From NCBI GenBank assembly GCA_947463165.1, contig CANHSW010000012.1, positions 1-17,271 of the forward strand: a DNA stretch of 17,271 bases, in the 5' to 3' direction. Positions within the stretch are counted from its first letter, which is position 1. The number at the start of each line of letters is the position of its first letter. The translations under genes were made by a program, and so were the position numbers. Positions 1 through 6,800 of this stretch are shown piece after piece. Source of the DNA: Cyanobacteriota bacterium. Its GTDB lineage: Bacteria > Cyanobacteriota > Cyanobacteriia > PCC-6307 > Cyanobiaceae. The notes under the pieces are model-generated. The model saw nothing but the letters and a program-made list of their open reading frames with translations, made no database searches and was not told the DNA's origin.

Positions 1-186
1 GAACAGGTTTATGGGTTGATAAATAATTTTTTTAACTAACCATAAAAGCCTGCGCCCCCCGGCGTGTTACAGCGGAGAATTCACTGCAGGTGGCCGCCGC
101 CGAGCCAAGCCCATGCTCACAGGCCAGTAAAGGGCTAAGCGGAAATACCTCTAAGCGGCCCTGGTATCAGCCCTGAGCGGCCATTG
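1..186. repeat. 186-bp direct repeat, left copy
   Basis: This segment matches 1542-1727 in the same orientation with one difference (T at 91, C at 1632). The left end is the window edge, so the repeat may extend further left; the right end is sharp, with identity lost from 187. It contains an AT-rich block (about 17-50), a small CGCC/GGCG hairpin (53-64) and three CTRAGCGG octamers (135-142, 151-158, 173-180). No convincing coding frame, terminal inverted repeats or integron-type core sites were seen. It lies downstream of the LamG gene and would be upstream of any minus-strand gene further left. Confidence 0.93.
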
Positions 187-232
187 TTGAGGCGACGGCG
201 GAGCTGGGGGAACTGCCGAGCAGGGGCGTAGC

Positions 233-274
233 AAAAGATGGCCTTGGTATTGGTAGCACAACACCGAGGCCATC
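233..274 (-). terminator. probable intrinsic terminator of the LamG gene
   Basis: A 12-bp stem (237-248 with 263-274, one G-T wobble) closes a 14-nt loop. Read on the minus strand it is followed directly by TTTT (233-236). It lies about 84 nt past the stop of the LamG gene, so it would end that transcript before the left repeat copy. The T-tract is short, so efficiency is uncertain. Confidence 0.6.
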
Positions 275-357
275 GAAACAAAATGGTGAGTTGGTACCCT
301 TGATTGGTTATCGAAATAGTTAGTTATCGAAAAAACATCACCATTTTCTGTGGCTGC

Positions 358-1461
358 CTAGGTGGTGGGCGCCGCCGCCGGCACCGTCATCGCGAAGGCC
401 AGCTTATTGCCTCCCTCTGGAGCGGCATTGATCAGCAGCGCTCCAGAAGCGGAGTGGCAGGAAAGGCTATTGCCTCCGATCAGATTTAGTGTCGCGATGC
501 CATTGGCATCGGTGCTGACCACAGCGGACGAGCCACCGGCGGGATCAAGCTCAACCACCATCTCACCGGGTTTGGAAGCCACCGAGAAGGTCACCTTTAC
601 GCCAGCGGCAGGCTCGCCGCTGGCAGTGACAACCTTTATCTGGAGGGGTGCGAAGTTGGCCTTGCCCCCTGGCAGGTCAGTGCCCGTACGCGATACACTC
701 TGAAAATTACCGGCAACCAGGGATGCCTTCAGGCCGGTTGGTGTAACGATGTCTACTTCCTGACTGGATGTAGGTGACATCCATTCATCTGGTGATACGG
801 CTTTGTCGTAGATGCGCACATCATCGAAGCAGGCATTGGGTGAGAACCGTGCAAAGCTGTGTCTATTGGTGTTGTGCAAGGAGCGACCAATGCGAAAATC
901 GTTCCCATTGGCAATGTTGGTAACACCTGCGCTGGTCTTGGAGTCGGTGAGCACTCCGTCGGTGTAGATGCTCAGCTTTGTGCCCTGGCGTACAACGGCG
1001 ATGTTGTGCCACTGGCCATCATTGAGGCCCGATTTGCCGGCGACCGCAACGTAGTTTTTGCCGTATGCGTTACCGAGCTGGTCTTCTCCGCCTTGATCGA
1101 GCTCGCAAAATACCGTGCCTTGAGCCCTGATTTCATGAATGCCGGTCATTCGGATGATAAAGAAGTTGCCGTGCGAAACGGAAGTGCGATTGCCAATTAG
1201 ATCGAAATAACGCAAGGTTTCGCGCGTGTTGACCCAGAAAGAGACTGTGAAATCGCTTGTGCCGAATTGGCCAACATTCTTGCCGAGATTGATGAATGAC
1301 CCATCACTACCATCAATTTGAACAGCTTTGTCGCTGAAGTTGCCTGGCGATACCCGCTTGGCGGTGGGGCTCAGGGTGCCGTTGATGTTGCCCCATGAAT
1401 CAAGGGCAGTTGTGCCATCGGCTTCGTCAAAAGCCCACTGATGTGCCGGTAGGGTTGTCAT
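358..1461 (-). CDS. LamG (concanavalin-like) + Ig-like Big_1 domain protein
   Basis: Encodes 367 residues from the ATG at 1461; an in-frame ATG at 1506 would add 15 basic residues. Neither has a clear ribosome binding site. The first ~230 residues look like a Laminin_G_3 / concanavalin-like jelly roll: an opening HQWAFDEADGTTALDSWG, then DFTVSFWV, a DGQWHNIAVVR strand, SIYTDGVL, and a closing FDDVRIYDKAVS. Residues ~240-355 resemble a bacterial Ig-like Big_1 domain (ASGEPAAGVKVTFSV, then STDANGIATLNL). Such domains usually bind glycans or act as adhesin or cell-surface modules. No signal peptide or membrane anchor is visible, so export would need another route. The base composition is visibly less GC-rich than in the neighbouring genes, and the gene sits between two copies of a 186-bp repeat, suggesting an acquired or duplicated cassette. 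The ligand is unknown. Confidence 0.75.
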   Translation of the reverse strand: MTTLPAHQWAFDEADGTTALDSWGNINGTLSPTAKRVSPGNFSDKAVQIDGSDGSFINLGKNVGQFGTSDFTVSFWVNTRETLRYFDLIGNRTSVSHGNFFIIRMTGIHEIRAQGTVFCELDQGGEDQLGNAYGKNYVAVAGKSGLNDGQWHNIAVVRQGTKLSIYTDGVLTDSKTSAGVTNIANGNDFRIGRSLHNTNRHSFARFSPNACFDDVRIYDKAVSPDEWMSPTSSQEVDIVTPTGLKASLVAGNFQSVSRTGTDLPGGKANFAPLQIKVVTASGEPAAGVKVTFSVASKPGEMVVELDPAGGSSAVVSTDANGIATLNLIGGNSLSCHSASGALLINAAPEGGNKLAFAMTVPAAAPTT

Positions 1462-1541
1462 GATCGTTGTTTGCAGTCTTTTTGGAAAGGCCGCTTTTGG
1501 CGGCATATGAAAAATATGGCATATGAAGTTTAAGATCTTGC

Positions 1542-1727
1542 GAACAGGTTTATGGGTTGATAAATAATTTTTTTAACTAACCATAAAAGCCTGCGCCCCC
1601 CGGCGTGTTACAGCGGAGAATTCACTGCAGGCGGCCGCCGCCGAGCCAAGCCCATGCTCACAGGCCAGTAAAGGGCTAAGCGGAAATACCTCTAAGCGGC
1701 CCTGGTATCAGCCCTGAGCGGCCATTG
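1542..1727. repeat. 186-bp direct repeat, right copy
   Basis: Second copy of the 1-186 repeat, one mismatch (position 1632). It ends 36 bp before the possible ATG at 1506 of the LamG gene and 81 bp before the ATG at 1461, so on the minus strand it forms the gene's upstream region. Its AT-rich part (about 1558-1591) is the end closest to the gene, consistent with a promoter there (inference). The CTRAGCGG octamers fall at 1676-1683, 1692-1699 and 1714-1721. Confidence 0.93.
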
Positions 1728-1937
1728 CTGGAGAATGTGATATGCGAACCATTTGTGGTGGCTGGGCAGCCTCTGGTGAGTGGCGATTTTTTGAGCATGT
1801 GCTCGGAGCACTCTTAAGCTGCCGAATCCTTGGCAGCGGTGGCCTCGGTTTGCCAGGGTTTTGCTAGGTTTTTAGAGACCATCGCCATCTCCTGGCCGCC
1901 GAACTAATAGGGGCCGCTGAATGAAGTAGGCCTTGGG
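1728..1937. other. intergenic spacer between right repeat and cobO
   Basis: No coding frame is supported. It holds an inverted repeat GTGCTC-G-GAGCAC (1799-1811) preceded on the plus strand by a T-run, and a weaker GCTGCC/GGCAGC stem (1818-1837). Neither is followed by a T-tract in the cobO direction, so no clear cobO terminator was found. Confidence 0.5.
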
Positions 1938-3116
1938 TCAGTAATCGACGCCGCGCTTGAGGTCTACACCGCGTTCGGCGTAATGCTTGTGACACACCAT
2001 CTCCGAGTGCACACTGGCCAGGTCGAAGTAGGCGGGGCGGTTTTTGCAGCGGCCGGTGAGGATCACCTCGGTTTCGGTGGGCTTGCGCAGCAGGGTTTGC
2101 ACGATTGGTTCTACGGGAAGCAGTTCTAGATCCACCGTTGGATTGATCTCATCGAGGATCACAGTTTTGTAGAGGCCGCTGGAGATCGCGGCGCGGGCGA
2201 TCTCCCAAGCCCGCTCCGCCTCCACATAGTCGATCGGTAACTGTTGGCCGCGCCAAACGATTGCATCGCGGCCGGAGCGCAGATGATCCACCAAGTGGGG
2301 ATAGCTCTCGCGTAGGGCGGCGATGGCCGCATCTTCCGTGTAGCCGCTGCCCCCCTTTAGCCACTGCAGGATCAGCACTCGATGGCTCTTGTCTTGGCTG
2401 ATGCCGCGGCCGATCGCCTGTAGCCCCTTGCCCAAAGCGCTGGTGCTCTTGCCCTTGCCTTCGCCGGTGTAGATCTCGATGCCATCGAGACCCTGGGGCT
2501 GTTGTTCCTCGCCAGCGGCGCTGCTCTGGCGGCGGTGGGCCCGCATTTCAGAGTGCAGATCTGCCAGTTGGATCAGGGGGCGCGGTGCACCACGACCGGT
2601 GCAGATCACCTCCATGCCAGCTGGCTTGGCGGCCAGGGTGCGGGTGACCTCATCGATATCCAGCAGGCCCAGATCGAGCACCGGATTCAGCTCGTCGAGC
2701 ACCACCACCGAATAGAGATCAGAAGCGATCGCCCCTTTGGCGATATCCCAGCCCCTTTGGGCTTCTTGGCGATCGAACTTGCTGGCTTGCTCGGCTGTGA
2801 AAAAATCGCCGCGGCCCGTGCGCACCTGATCGATCAGGTGGGGAAAGCCCTGTTGCAGGGCCTCGATGGCGGCGTCTTCGTCGTAGGCGCGGCCAGGCCC
2901 CTTGAGGAAGCGCAGCAACAGCACCCGCGTGCGCTTCTGCTCACAGATGCCCAATCCGATCGTGCGCAGCACCACCCCCAGGGCCGCCTGGCTCTTGCCC
3001 TTGCCATCGCCGTCATAGACGTGCAGTTGGCCGTAGGCGCGCTCCTCAGCCCCGGCGGCCGTGCGGATGCCGATGCCCCGGCCCGTGGTTCGCTGCGGCC
3101 TCTGGGTGCTGCTCAT
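1938..3116 (-). CDS. cobO: two-domain cob(I)yrinic acid a,c-diamide adenosyltransferase (CobO/BtuR family)
   Basis: Adds the 5'-deoxyadenosyl group of ATP to the cobalt of corrinoids late in adenosylcobalamin synthesis, in the cytoplasm. The 392-residue protein is two CobO-like halves in tandem, each near the usual ~190-200 residue family length. The N half (about 30-195) has Walker A GDGKGKS (36-42), VVVLDELNP (137-145) and CTGRGAP (172-178). The C half (about 211-392) has GEGKGKS (218-224), VILDEINP (319-326), LTGR (353-356) and a C-terminal GVDLKRGVDY like the usual family ending. The N half keeps GRGAP but lacks that tail; the C half has the tail but GRCKN in place of GRGAP. The linker (about 195-210) is Gln/Ser/Ala-rich. 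The gene diverges from larE across about 120 bp and has no cobalamin gene next to it here. Confidence 0.9.
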   Translation of the reverse strand: MSSTQRPQRTTGRGIGIRTAAGAEERAYGQLHVYDGDGKGKSQAALGVVLRTIGLGICEQKRTRVLLLRFLKGPGRAYDEDAAIEALQQGFPHLIDQVRTGRGDFFTAEQASKFDRQEAQRGWDIAKGAIASDLYSVVVLDELNPVLDLGLLDIDEVTRTLAAKPAGMEVICTGRGAPRPLIQLADLHSEMRAHRRQSSAAGEEQQPQGLDGIEIYTGEGKGKSTSALGKGLQAIGRGISQDKSHRVLILQWLKGGSGYTEDAAIAALRESYPHLVDHLRSGRDAIVWRGQQLPIDYVEAERAWEIARAAISSGLYKTVILDEINPTVDLELLPVEPIVQTLLRKPTETEVILTGRCKNRPAYFDLASVHSEMVCHKHYAERGVDLKRGVDY

Positions 3117-3236
3117 GGGCGGATGCTACCGGCGGCGGCAACCGGCGGCGCCCCTGTTGGGCTTGCCAGGATCAGCCAGTTGGTCAGCTGCTGGGCGAGC
3201 CAGCGCCCTTCCTGTCGCCCGATCTCTGACGCTGCC

Positions 3237-4094
3237 ATGCCCTTCAGTTTGCTGGAAAGTGTCCCCCCGGATCTGGAAGCAGCTTTGCAGCGGTTGCGCC
3301 ATGCCATTGGCCAGGAGGCGGCGGTGGTGGTGGCCTATTCGGGCGGCGTGGACAGCGCTTTGGTGGCGGCGATCGCCGTGGAGCAGTTGGGGGAGGGGGC
3401 CCAGGCGATTACCGGCGTGTCGCCCGCCCTGGCCCCGCACCTGCGCCAGGAGGCGATCGACCAGGCCCGTTGGCTGGGCATCGGCCATCGGTTGATCCCC
3501 ACGGCTGAATTGGCGGATCCGGCCTATTTCACCAATCCAGCAGAGCGTTGCTACGCCTGTAAGCGCGCCCTGCATGGCCTGTTGGCGCCGATTGCGGCGG
3601 CGGCTGGCGCCGCCAGGGTGCTCGATGGGGTCAATCGTGATGATCTGGCTGATCACCGCCCCGGCATCAGGGCCGCCCGCGAGCACCAGGTGCGCTCACC
3701 CCTGGCGGAGGCGGGCATCGACAAGCAGGGGGTGCGGCAGCTGTCCAGGGCCCTGGGGCTGCCCTGGTGGGACAAGCCTGCCAACCCCTGTTTGGCCTCC
3801 CGTTTCCCCTACGGCGAGCCGATCACCGCCGAGCGGTTGCGGCGGGTGGCCGCCGCAGAAGACTGGTTGCGCAGCCAGGGTTTCGCCGAGCTGCGGGTGC
3901 GCAGCCAGGGCCAGACGGCCCGCATTGAATTGCCCCAGGCCCGGCTGGGGGAGGCCCTGCAGCGCTGGGCGGATCCCCACTTGCGCCAGGAGCTGGTGGA
4001 GGCGTTTCGCCAGCTCGGCTTCTCGGCCGTGGGGCTAGACCTGGAGGGCCTGGTGAGCGGCAAGCTCAATCGCGAGCTGGCGGGCAACGATTGA
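3237..4094 (+). CDS. larE: ATP-dependent sacrificial sulfur transferase LarE
   Basis: Encodes 285 residues. LarE activates and thiolates the pyridinium biscarboxylate precursor of the nickel-pincer nucleotide cofactor used by lactate racemase-type enzymes. Seen here: a PP-loop SGGVDS (35-40) after a hydrophobic strand, RCYACKRAL (104-112), LDGVNRDD (129-136) and the CLASRFPYG motif (185-193). Cys185 in CLASR sits where the sacrificial cysteine of single-cysteine LarE is expected. Cys105 and Cys108 give three cysteines in all, which would also suit the iron-sulfur-cluster type described for some LarE proteins; this is inference. The ATG at 3237 was chosen because the family starts shortly before the PP-loop; the open frame extends further upstream but there it lies antisense to cobO. 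No larA, larB or larC is nearby. Confidence 0.88.
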   Translation: MPFSLLESVPPDLEAALQRLRHAIGQEAAVVVAYSGGVDSALVAAIAVEQLGEGAQAITGVSPALAPHLRQEAIDQARWLGIGHRLIPTAELADPAYFTNPAERCYACKRALHGLLAPIAAAAGAARVLDGVNRDDLADHRPGIRAAREHQVRSPLAEAGIDKQGVRQLSRALGLPWWDKPANPCLASRFPYGEPITAERLRRVAAAEDWLRSQGFAELRVRSQGQTARIELPQARLGEALQRWADPHLRQELVEAFRQLGFSAVGLDLEGLVSGKLNRELAGND

Positions 4095-4485
4095 TAGATT
4101 TACTATCGGGACCTGCCAGAGATGAAGCCTGGGCCCTGAATCTATTGCAGGAAAAACGAACGAAAGCTAACTCTTTGTGGCAAATTTATTTGATTTCGCC
4201 GCCTGTCAAATTACTTTGCGACTGGCTGGTGATTGGTCTGTTGATTCGCTTGCCAACTCGCTGTCGGTCCGCTTGTCGGATCTATTGATTGCCAGCTGGC
4301 GATCTGTCCATCGGTTTCTTTTGCTATCCGTTGGCGAACTGTCGGTGATCAGCCCACTGATTTCTTTGCTAATCTCTTTGTTAATCCCCATGTTAATCCC
4401 CCTGGTTGCCTGCTTGGTGATTGGCGCGGCTCTTGGGCCTATCGATCTCGGAGGGGCCCGTGGCTTGAGATTGTAAATACGCTAA
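4095..4485. other. non-coding, partly low-complexity spacer
   Basis: No gene is supported between larE and speD. Composition changes from GC-rich to T-rich with many GATTG and TTGCC-like words. A plus-strand frame from a GTG at 4177 to 4476 could encode 99 residues with a hydrophobic end built on ISLL/IPML units, but it has no ribosome binding site and no recognisable family; I judge it probably spurious. The 12-bp tandem repeat in it is listed separately. Confidence 0.45.
4363..4398. repeat. three 12-bp tandem units
   Basis: Units at 4363-4374, 4375-4386 and 4387-4398 read TCTTTGCTAATC, TCTTTGTTAATC and CCCATGTTAATC. The period is a multiple of three, so a plus-strand frame across it gives a repeating four-residue hydrophobic pattern. 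No function is evident. Confidence 0.75.
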
Positions 4486-4521
4486 AACCGAACATTTGAA
4501 TTGTGACTCAAATGTTCGGTT
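4486..4521 (-). terminator. perfect 14-bp inverted repeat, probable speD terminator
   Basis: AACCGAACATTTGA (4486-4499) and its exact reverse complement (4508-4521) flank an 8-nt loop. On the minus strand the stem is followed by a short T-run and an AT-rich stretch, and it lies about 65 nt past the speD stop. The stem is AT-rich for a terminator, so an operator or RNA-stability role is possible instead. Confidence 0.6.
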
Positions 4522-4585
4522 GTGTTGGTGTGGTTGTGAGGCTCACTTGTTTGTGTGCCCCACTTTATGTGTGTGGCCCAGATGT

Positions 4586-5089
4586 TCAGCTCGCTAGGGC
4601 TGGCACCAATTCAACCGAGTGGATTTCCACCGGCTGACGTTCGGCATTTGCTATGGCCGTGGGGGTTTCTCTGCGGAAGCTGGATAGCTTGTGTTTGCTG
4701 GCGTTGAGTTCCCGGCGCAGCACCTCACAGGCTCGCTCTGGCATCGTGTGGTCGCCGCAGGTAAACACATCCACTGCCGCATAGCCCGATTCAGGCCAAG
4801 TGTGGATTGAGATGTGGGATTCAGCCAGCAGGGCCAAACCGGTCACTCCCTGGGGCTCAAAGCGATGACTGATCAAGTTGAGCAGGGTGGCACCAGCCCG
4901 TTTCGCTGCTGCGGTGATGGTGTCCCTGAGGAAGGCCTCATCGTCGAGTTTGGCGCTGTCACAGCCGTATAGCTCGAGGATGCAGTGTTTTCCCACCGTG
5001 TCGGATACCGGGTGGGAGCTGGATGCTTTGTGGCTGTCAGCTCCGGTCCATCCTGGGTTCGGGTGGAGGCAGGGCAGGCTCTGGATCAT
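4586..5089 (-). CDS. speD: S-adenosylmethionine decarboxylase proenzyme SpeD
   Basis: Decarboxylates S-adenosylmethionine to supply the aminopropyl donor for spermidine synthesis; cytoplasmic. The 167-residue proenzyme contains [13 protein letters not shown], where self-cleavage between Glu90 and Ser91 would turn Ser91 into the pyruvoyl cofactor. His96 and Cys111 fall at the same spacing as Ser63/His68/Cys83 of the Thermotoga maritima enzyme, so the active site looks complete. The family core begins around Val32-Gly33 ([12 protein letters not shown]). The first ~32 residues are an extra, Ser/Pro-rich N-terminal segment, and the C-terminus runs ~30 residues beyond a minimal bacterial SpeD. The gene stands alone: no speE adjoins it. 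A strong hairpin follows the stop. Confidence 0.93.
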   Translation of the reverse strand: MIQSLPCLHPNPGWTGADSHKASSSHPVSDTVGKHCILELYGCDSAKLDDEAFLRDTITAAAKRAGATLLNLISHRFEPQGVTGLALLAESHISIHTWPESGYAAVDVFTCGDHTMPERACEVLRRELNASKHKLSSFRRETPTAIANAERQPVEIHSVELVPALAS

Positions 5090-5194
5090 CAGATTTCAGC
5101 AAACAAGGAACCACCATAGGCGCTTTGTCCAGCCCCATAGGAATTGGTTGTCCAACTGCAGTGATTCAGCCCCCTCCCCAGATCAGCTGCTCCC

Positions 5195-5239
5195 AGCTCA
5201 GGCCCCCAGATCAGGCCCCCAGCTCAGGCCCCCAGATCA
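5195..5239. repeat. 13-bp tandem repeat with alternating units
   Basis: Three full units at 5195-5207, 5208-5220 and 5221-5233 alternate AGCTCAGGCCCCC / AGATCAGGCCCCC / AGCTCAGGCCCCC, with a partial fourth unit (AGATCA, 5234-5239). They lie just past the recF stop, in the speD upstream region. Related words (GATCAGGCCCC) continue into the last codons of recF, so the array may have grown out of the recF 3' end. Confidence 0.85.
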
Positions 5240-5250
5240 TGCAGCTGTGA

Positions 5251-6378
5251 TCAGGCCCCTGTGATCTGGCCCGTATCGATGCGAATCACCTGGCTGGCCG
5301 CCCGCCAGCCGGCGCTGAACAGGTCCACATGGGTGGCGCTCACCAGGCACTGGTGACCCTGGCCCACCGCCTCCAGCAGCCTTTGCTGTCGCTGGGGATC
5401 CAGTTCCGCCAGCACGTCGTCGAGCAGCAGCAGCGGGGGCTCCCCCAGCACCTGCCCCACCAGCTCCAGTTCCGCCAGCTTCAAGGCCACCACCAGGGTG
5501 CGCTGCTGGCCCGCCGAGGCATAGCGCCGGGCCAGCTGGCCAGCCAGCATCAGCTGCACGTCGTCGCGGTGGGGGCCCACCGTGCACTGCCCCAGCCGCA
5601 TTTCCTGGCTGCGTTGAGCCAAAAGCTGGTCGGCCAGGGCCCCCCGCCAGGTGGCCTCATCGGCATCTTCTGCTGTTGGTTCGCCCGCAGCCGCTTTGGC
5701 GCCCAGGGCGGTGCCACTGCGGTAGCGCAGTTCCAGGGCTTCCTGGCCGCCCCCCAGCTGCCGCTGCCATTGCTGGGCCAGGGGGGCCAGCCTGCGCAAC
5801 GCCCGGGCCCGCCGCCGGTGTAGCCGGGTGCCAATTACAGCCATTTGTAGATCAAAGGCATCGAGCAGGCCGGTCAGCGCCGCCCCATTGGGGTTGCGAC
5901 TGGGGTCGCGACGCAGCAATTGGCTCCGCTGGCGCAGCAGGCGCCCATAGCGGCTGAGCAGTTCGCTGTAGAGGGGTTCGAGCTGCAACACCACCCGATC
6001 GAGCCAATGGCGCCGCAGGGCTGGTTCACCCCGCACCAGTTCCAAATCCAGGGCGCTGAAGCCGACGCAGCGCAGGGAAGCCAGCAGGTCTAGCTGGCGC
6101 TCCAGGGGCTTGCCATTGCGTTGGGCGCTGCGGCCACCGCTGCGGCGCAGCTCCAGTTGCAGCAGATCACCCGTGGCGGTGCGGGCCCGCAGCAGGCTGC
6201 TGGCTTGGCCTTGGCGGATCAGGTCGCGATCTGAGCTGCAGCGGTGGGAGCGCAGGCTGCCCAGCAGTTCCACAGCTTCCAACAGATTCGACTTGCCCTC
6301 GCCATTGCTGCCCACCACCAGCAGCCGGGGCGCCTCCACCAGCAGCTCCAGCCGCGGGATGTTGCGGAATTGCTGCAC
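5251..6378 (-). CDS. recF: DNA replication and repair protein RecF
   Basis: SMC-like ATPase that helps RecO and RecR load RecA at single-strand gaps. From the GTG at 6378 the product is 375 residues: Walker A GSNGEGKS (23-30), GPHRDD (268-273), ABC-type signature ASAGQQR (287-293) and Walker [13 protein letters not shown] (316-327), in the order expected of RecF. The start is odd. In frame upstream, residues reading IRLERLEV precede QQFRN, exactly the first beta strand of most RecF proteins, yet no ATG, GTG or TTG occurs between 6378 and the in-frame stop at 6439-6441. The real start may be a rare codon such as ATC (6399) or CTG (6393), giving 6-7 more residues. The gene is not with dnaN or gyrB here. 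Confidence 0.92.
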   Translation of the reverse strand: MQQFRNIPRLELLVEAPRLLVVGSNGEGKSNLLEAVELLGSLRSHRCSSDRDLIRQGQASSLLRARTATGDLLQLELRRSGGRSAQRNGKPLERQLDLLASLRCVGFSALDLELVRGEPALRRHWLDRVVLQLEPLYSELLSRYGRLLRQRSQLLRRDPSRNPNGAALTGLLDAFDLQMAVIGTRLHRRRARALRRLAPLAQQWQRQLGGGQEALELRYRSGTALGAKAAAGEPTAEDADEATWRGALADQLLAQRSQEMRLGQCTVGPHRDDVQLMLAGQLARRYASAGQQRTLVVALKLAELELVGQVLGEPPLLLLDDVLAELDPQRQQRLLEAVGQGHQCLVSATHVDLFSAGWRAASQVIRIDTGQITGA

Positions 6379-6501
6379 CTCCAGGCGCTCCAGCCGGATC
6401 GGACAGCCGATGGGTTTGGGCGACGGCGAACAGTTAAGCTAGGAGATGCGTGGCGATGCCAATCTCGGCAGGGCTGCGCCGACGGGTATTTTCCCGCCGT
6501 T

Positions 6502-6575
6502 GGGCATGTAGCTCAGCTGGATAGAGCGTCAGATTCCGGTTCTGAATGTCGGGGGTTCGAATCCCTCCATGCTCG
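6502..6575 (+). tRNA. tRNA-Arg(CCG)
   Basis: A full cloverleaf folds: acceptor 6502-6508 with 6568-6574 (one G-T pair), D arm GCTC/GAGC (6511-6514, 6524-6527), anticodon arm TCAGA/TCTGA (6529-6533, 6541-6545) around the loop TTCCGGT, and T arm GGGGG/CCCTC around TTCGAAT. The anticodon is CCG (6536-6538), reading Arg CGG. The discriminator is G6575 and CCA is not encoded. Confidence 0.96.
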
Positions 6576-6693
6576 TATGGCCTCCAACCTCTGGAAAATT
6601 ATCGCCTTGGGAATCAACTCTGGGCAATCAATACTTGGTTGGAAAATCCTCTGGCCTTAGGCCAGGGGTTGCATAGATCACCTTTAATGCCCT

Positions 6694-6718
6694 GCCGGTT
6701 TCGCCAACCGGCTTTTTT
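6694..6718 (+). terminator. intrinsic terminator downstream of tRNA-Arg
   Basis: A 7-bp GC-rich stem GCCGGTT/AACCGGC (6694-6700, 6706-6712) with a 5-nt loop is followed by six T on the plus strand, a classic rho-independent terminator, about 120 nt past the tRNA. A small CTGGCC-TTA-GGCCAG hairpin (6651-6665) precedes it. Confidence 0.88.
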
Positions 6719-6800
6719 ATTGTTAATCTCCTGTTGAGAATTCCGTATGGGTAATCTTGTCTGGCCAGCCTGGCCCTTGAGCTCCCATGGAATGACAAAC

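Noticed and set aside
1..186. Repeat as an integron attC site or a MITE.
   Set aside because: No matching RYYYAAC/GTTRRRY core pair was found and the ends are not inverted repeats; no integrase or transposase is in the window.
358..1506. LamG gene as the target of a diversity-generating retroelement.
   Set aside because: No reverse transcriptase and no template repeat with adenine-specific differences is present; the repeats lie outside the gene and are almost identical.
1618..1638. Adjacent EcoRI (GAATTC), PstI (CTGCAG) and NotI (GCGGCCGC) sites in the right repeat copy look like a cloning polylinker.
   Set aside because: The left copy lacks the NotI site through a single T, and the surrounding 186 bp did not look like vector sequence known to me. 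Chance in GC-rich DNA is more likely, though a vector screen would settle it.
2502..3236. Long plus-strand extension upstream of larE as part of the protein.
   Set aside because: It is antisense to the well-supported cobO coding region and has no LarE-like sequence; LarE length is right from 3237.
5195..5239. 13-bp tandem array as a short CRISPR.
   Set aside because: Units are adjacent with no spacers and are too short; no cas gene is nearby.
6502..6720. tRNA-Arg 3' end as an integration site of an island.
   Set aside because: No integrase, no repeated tRNA 3' segment downstream and ordinary genes on both sides.
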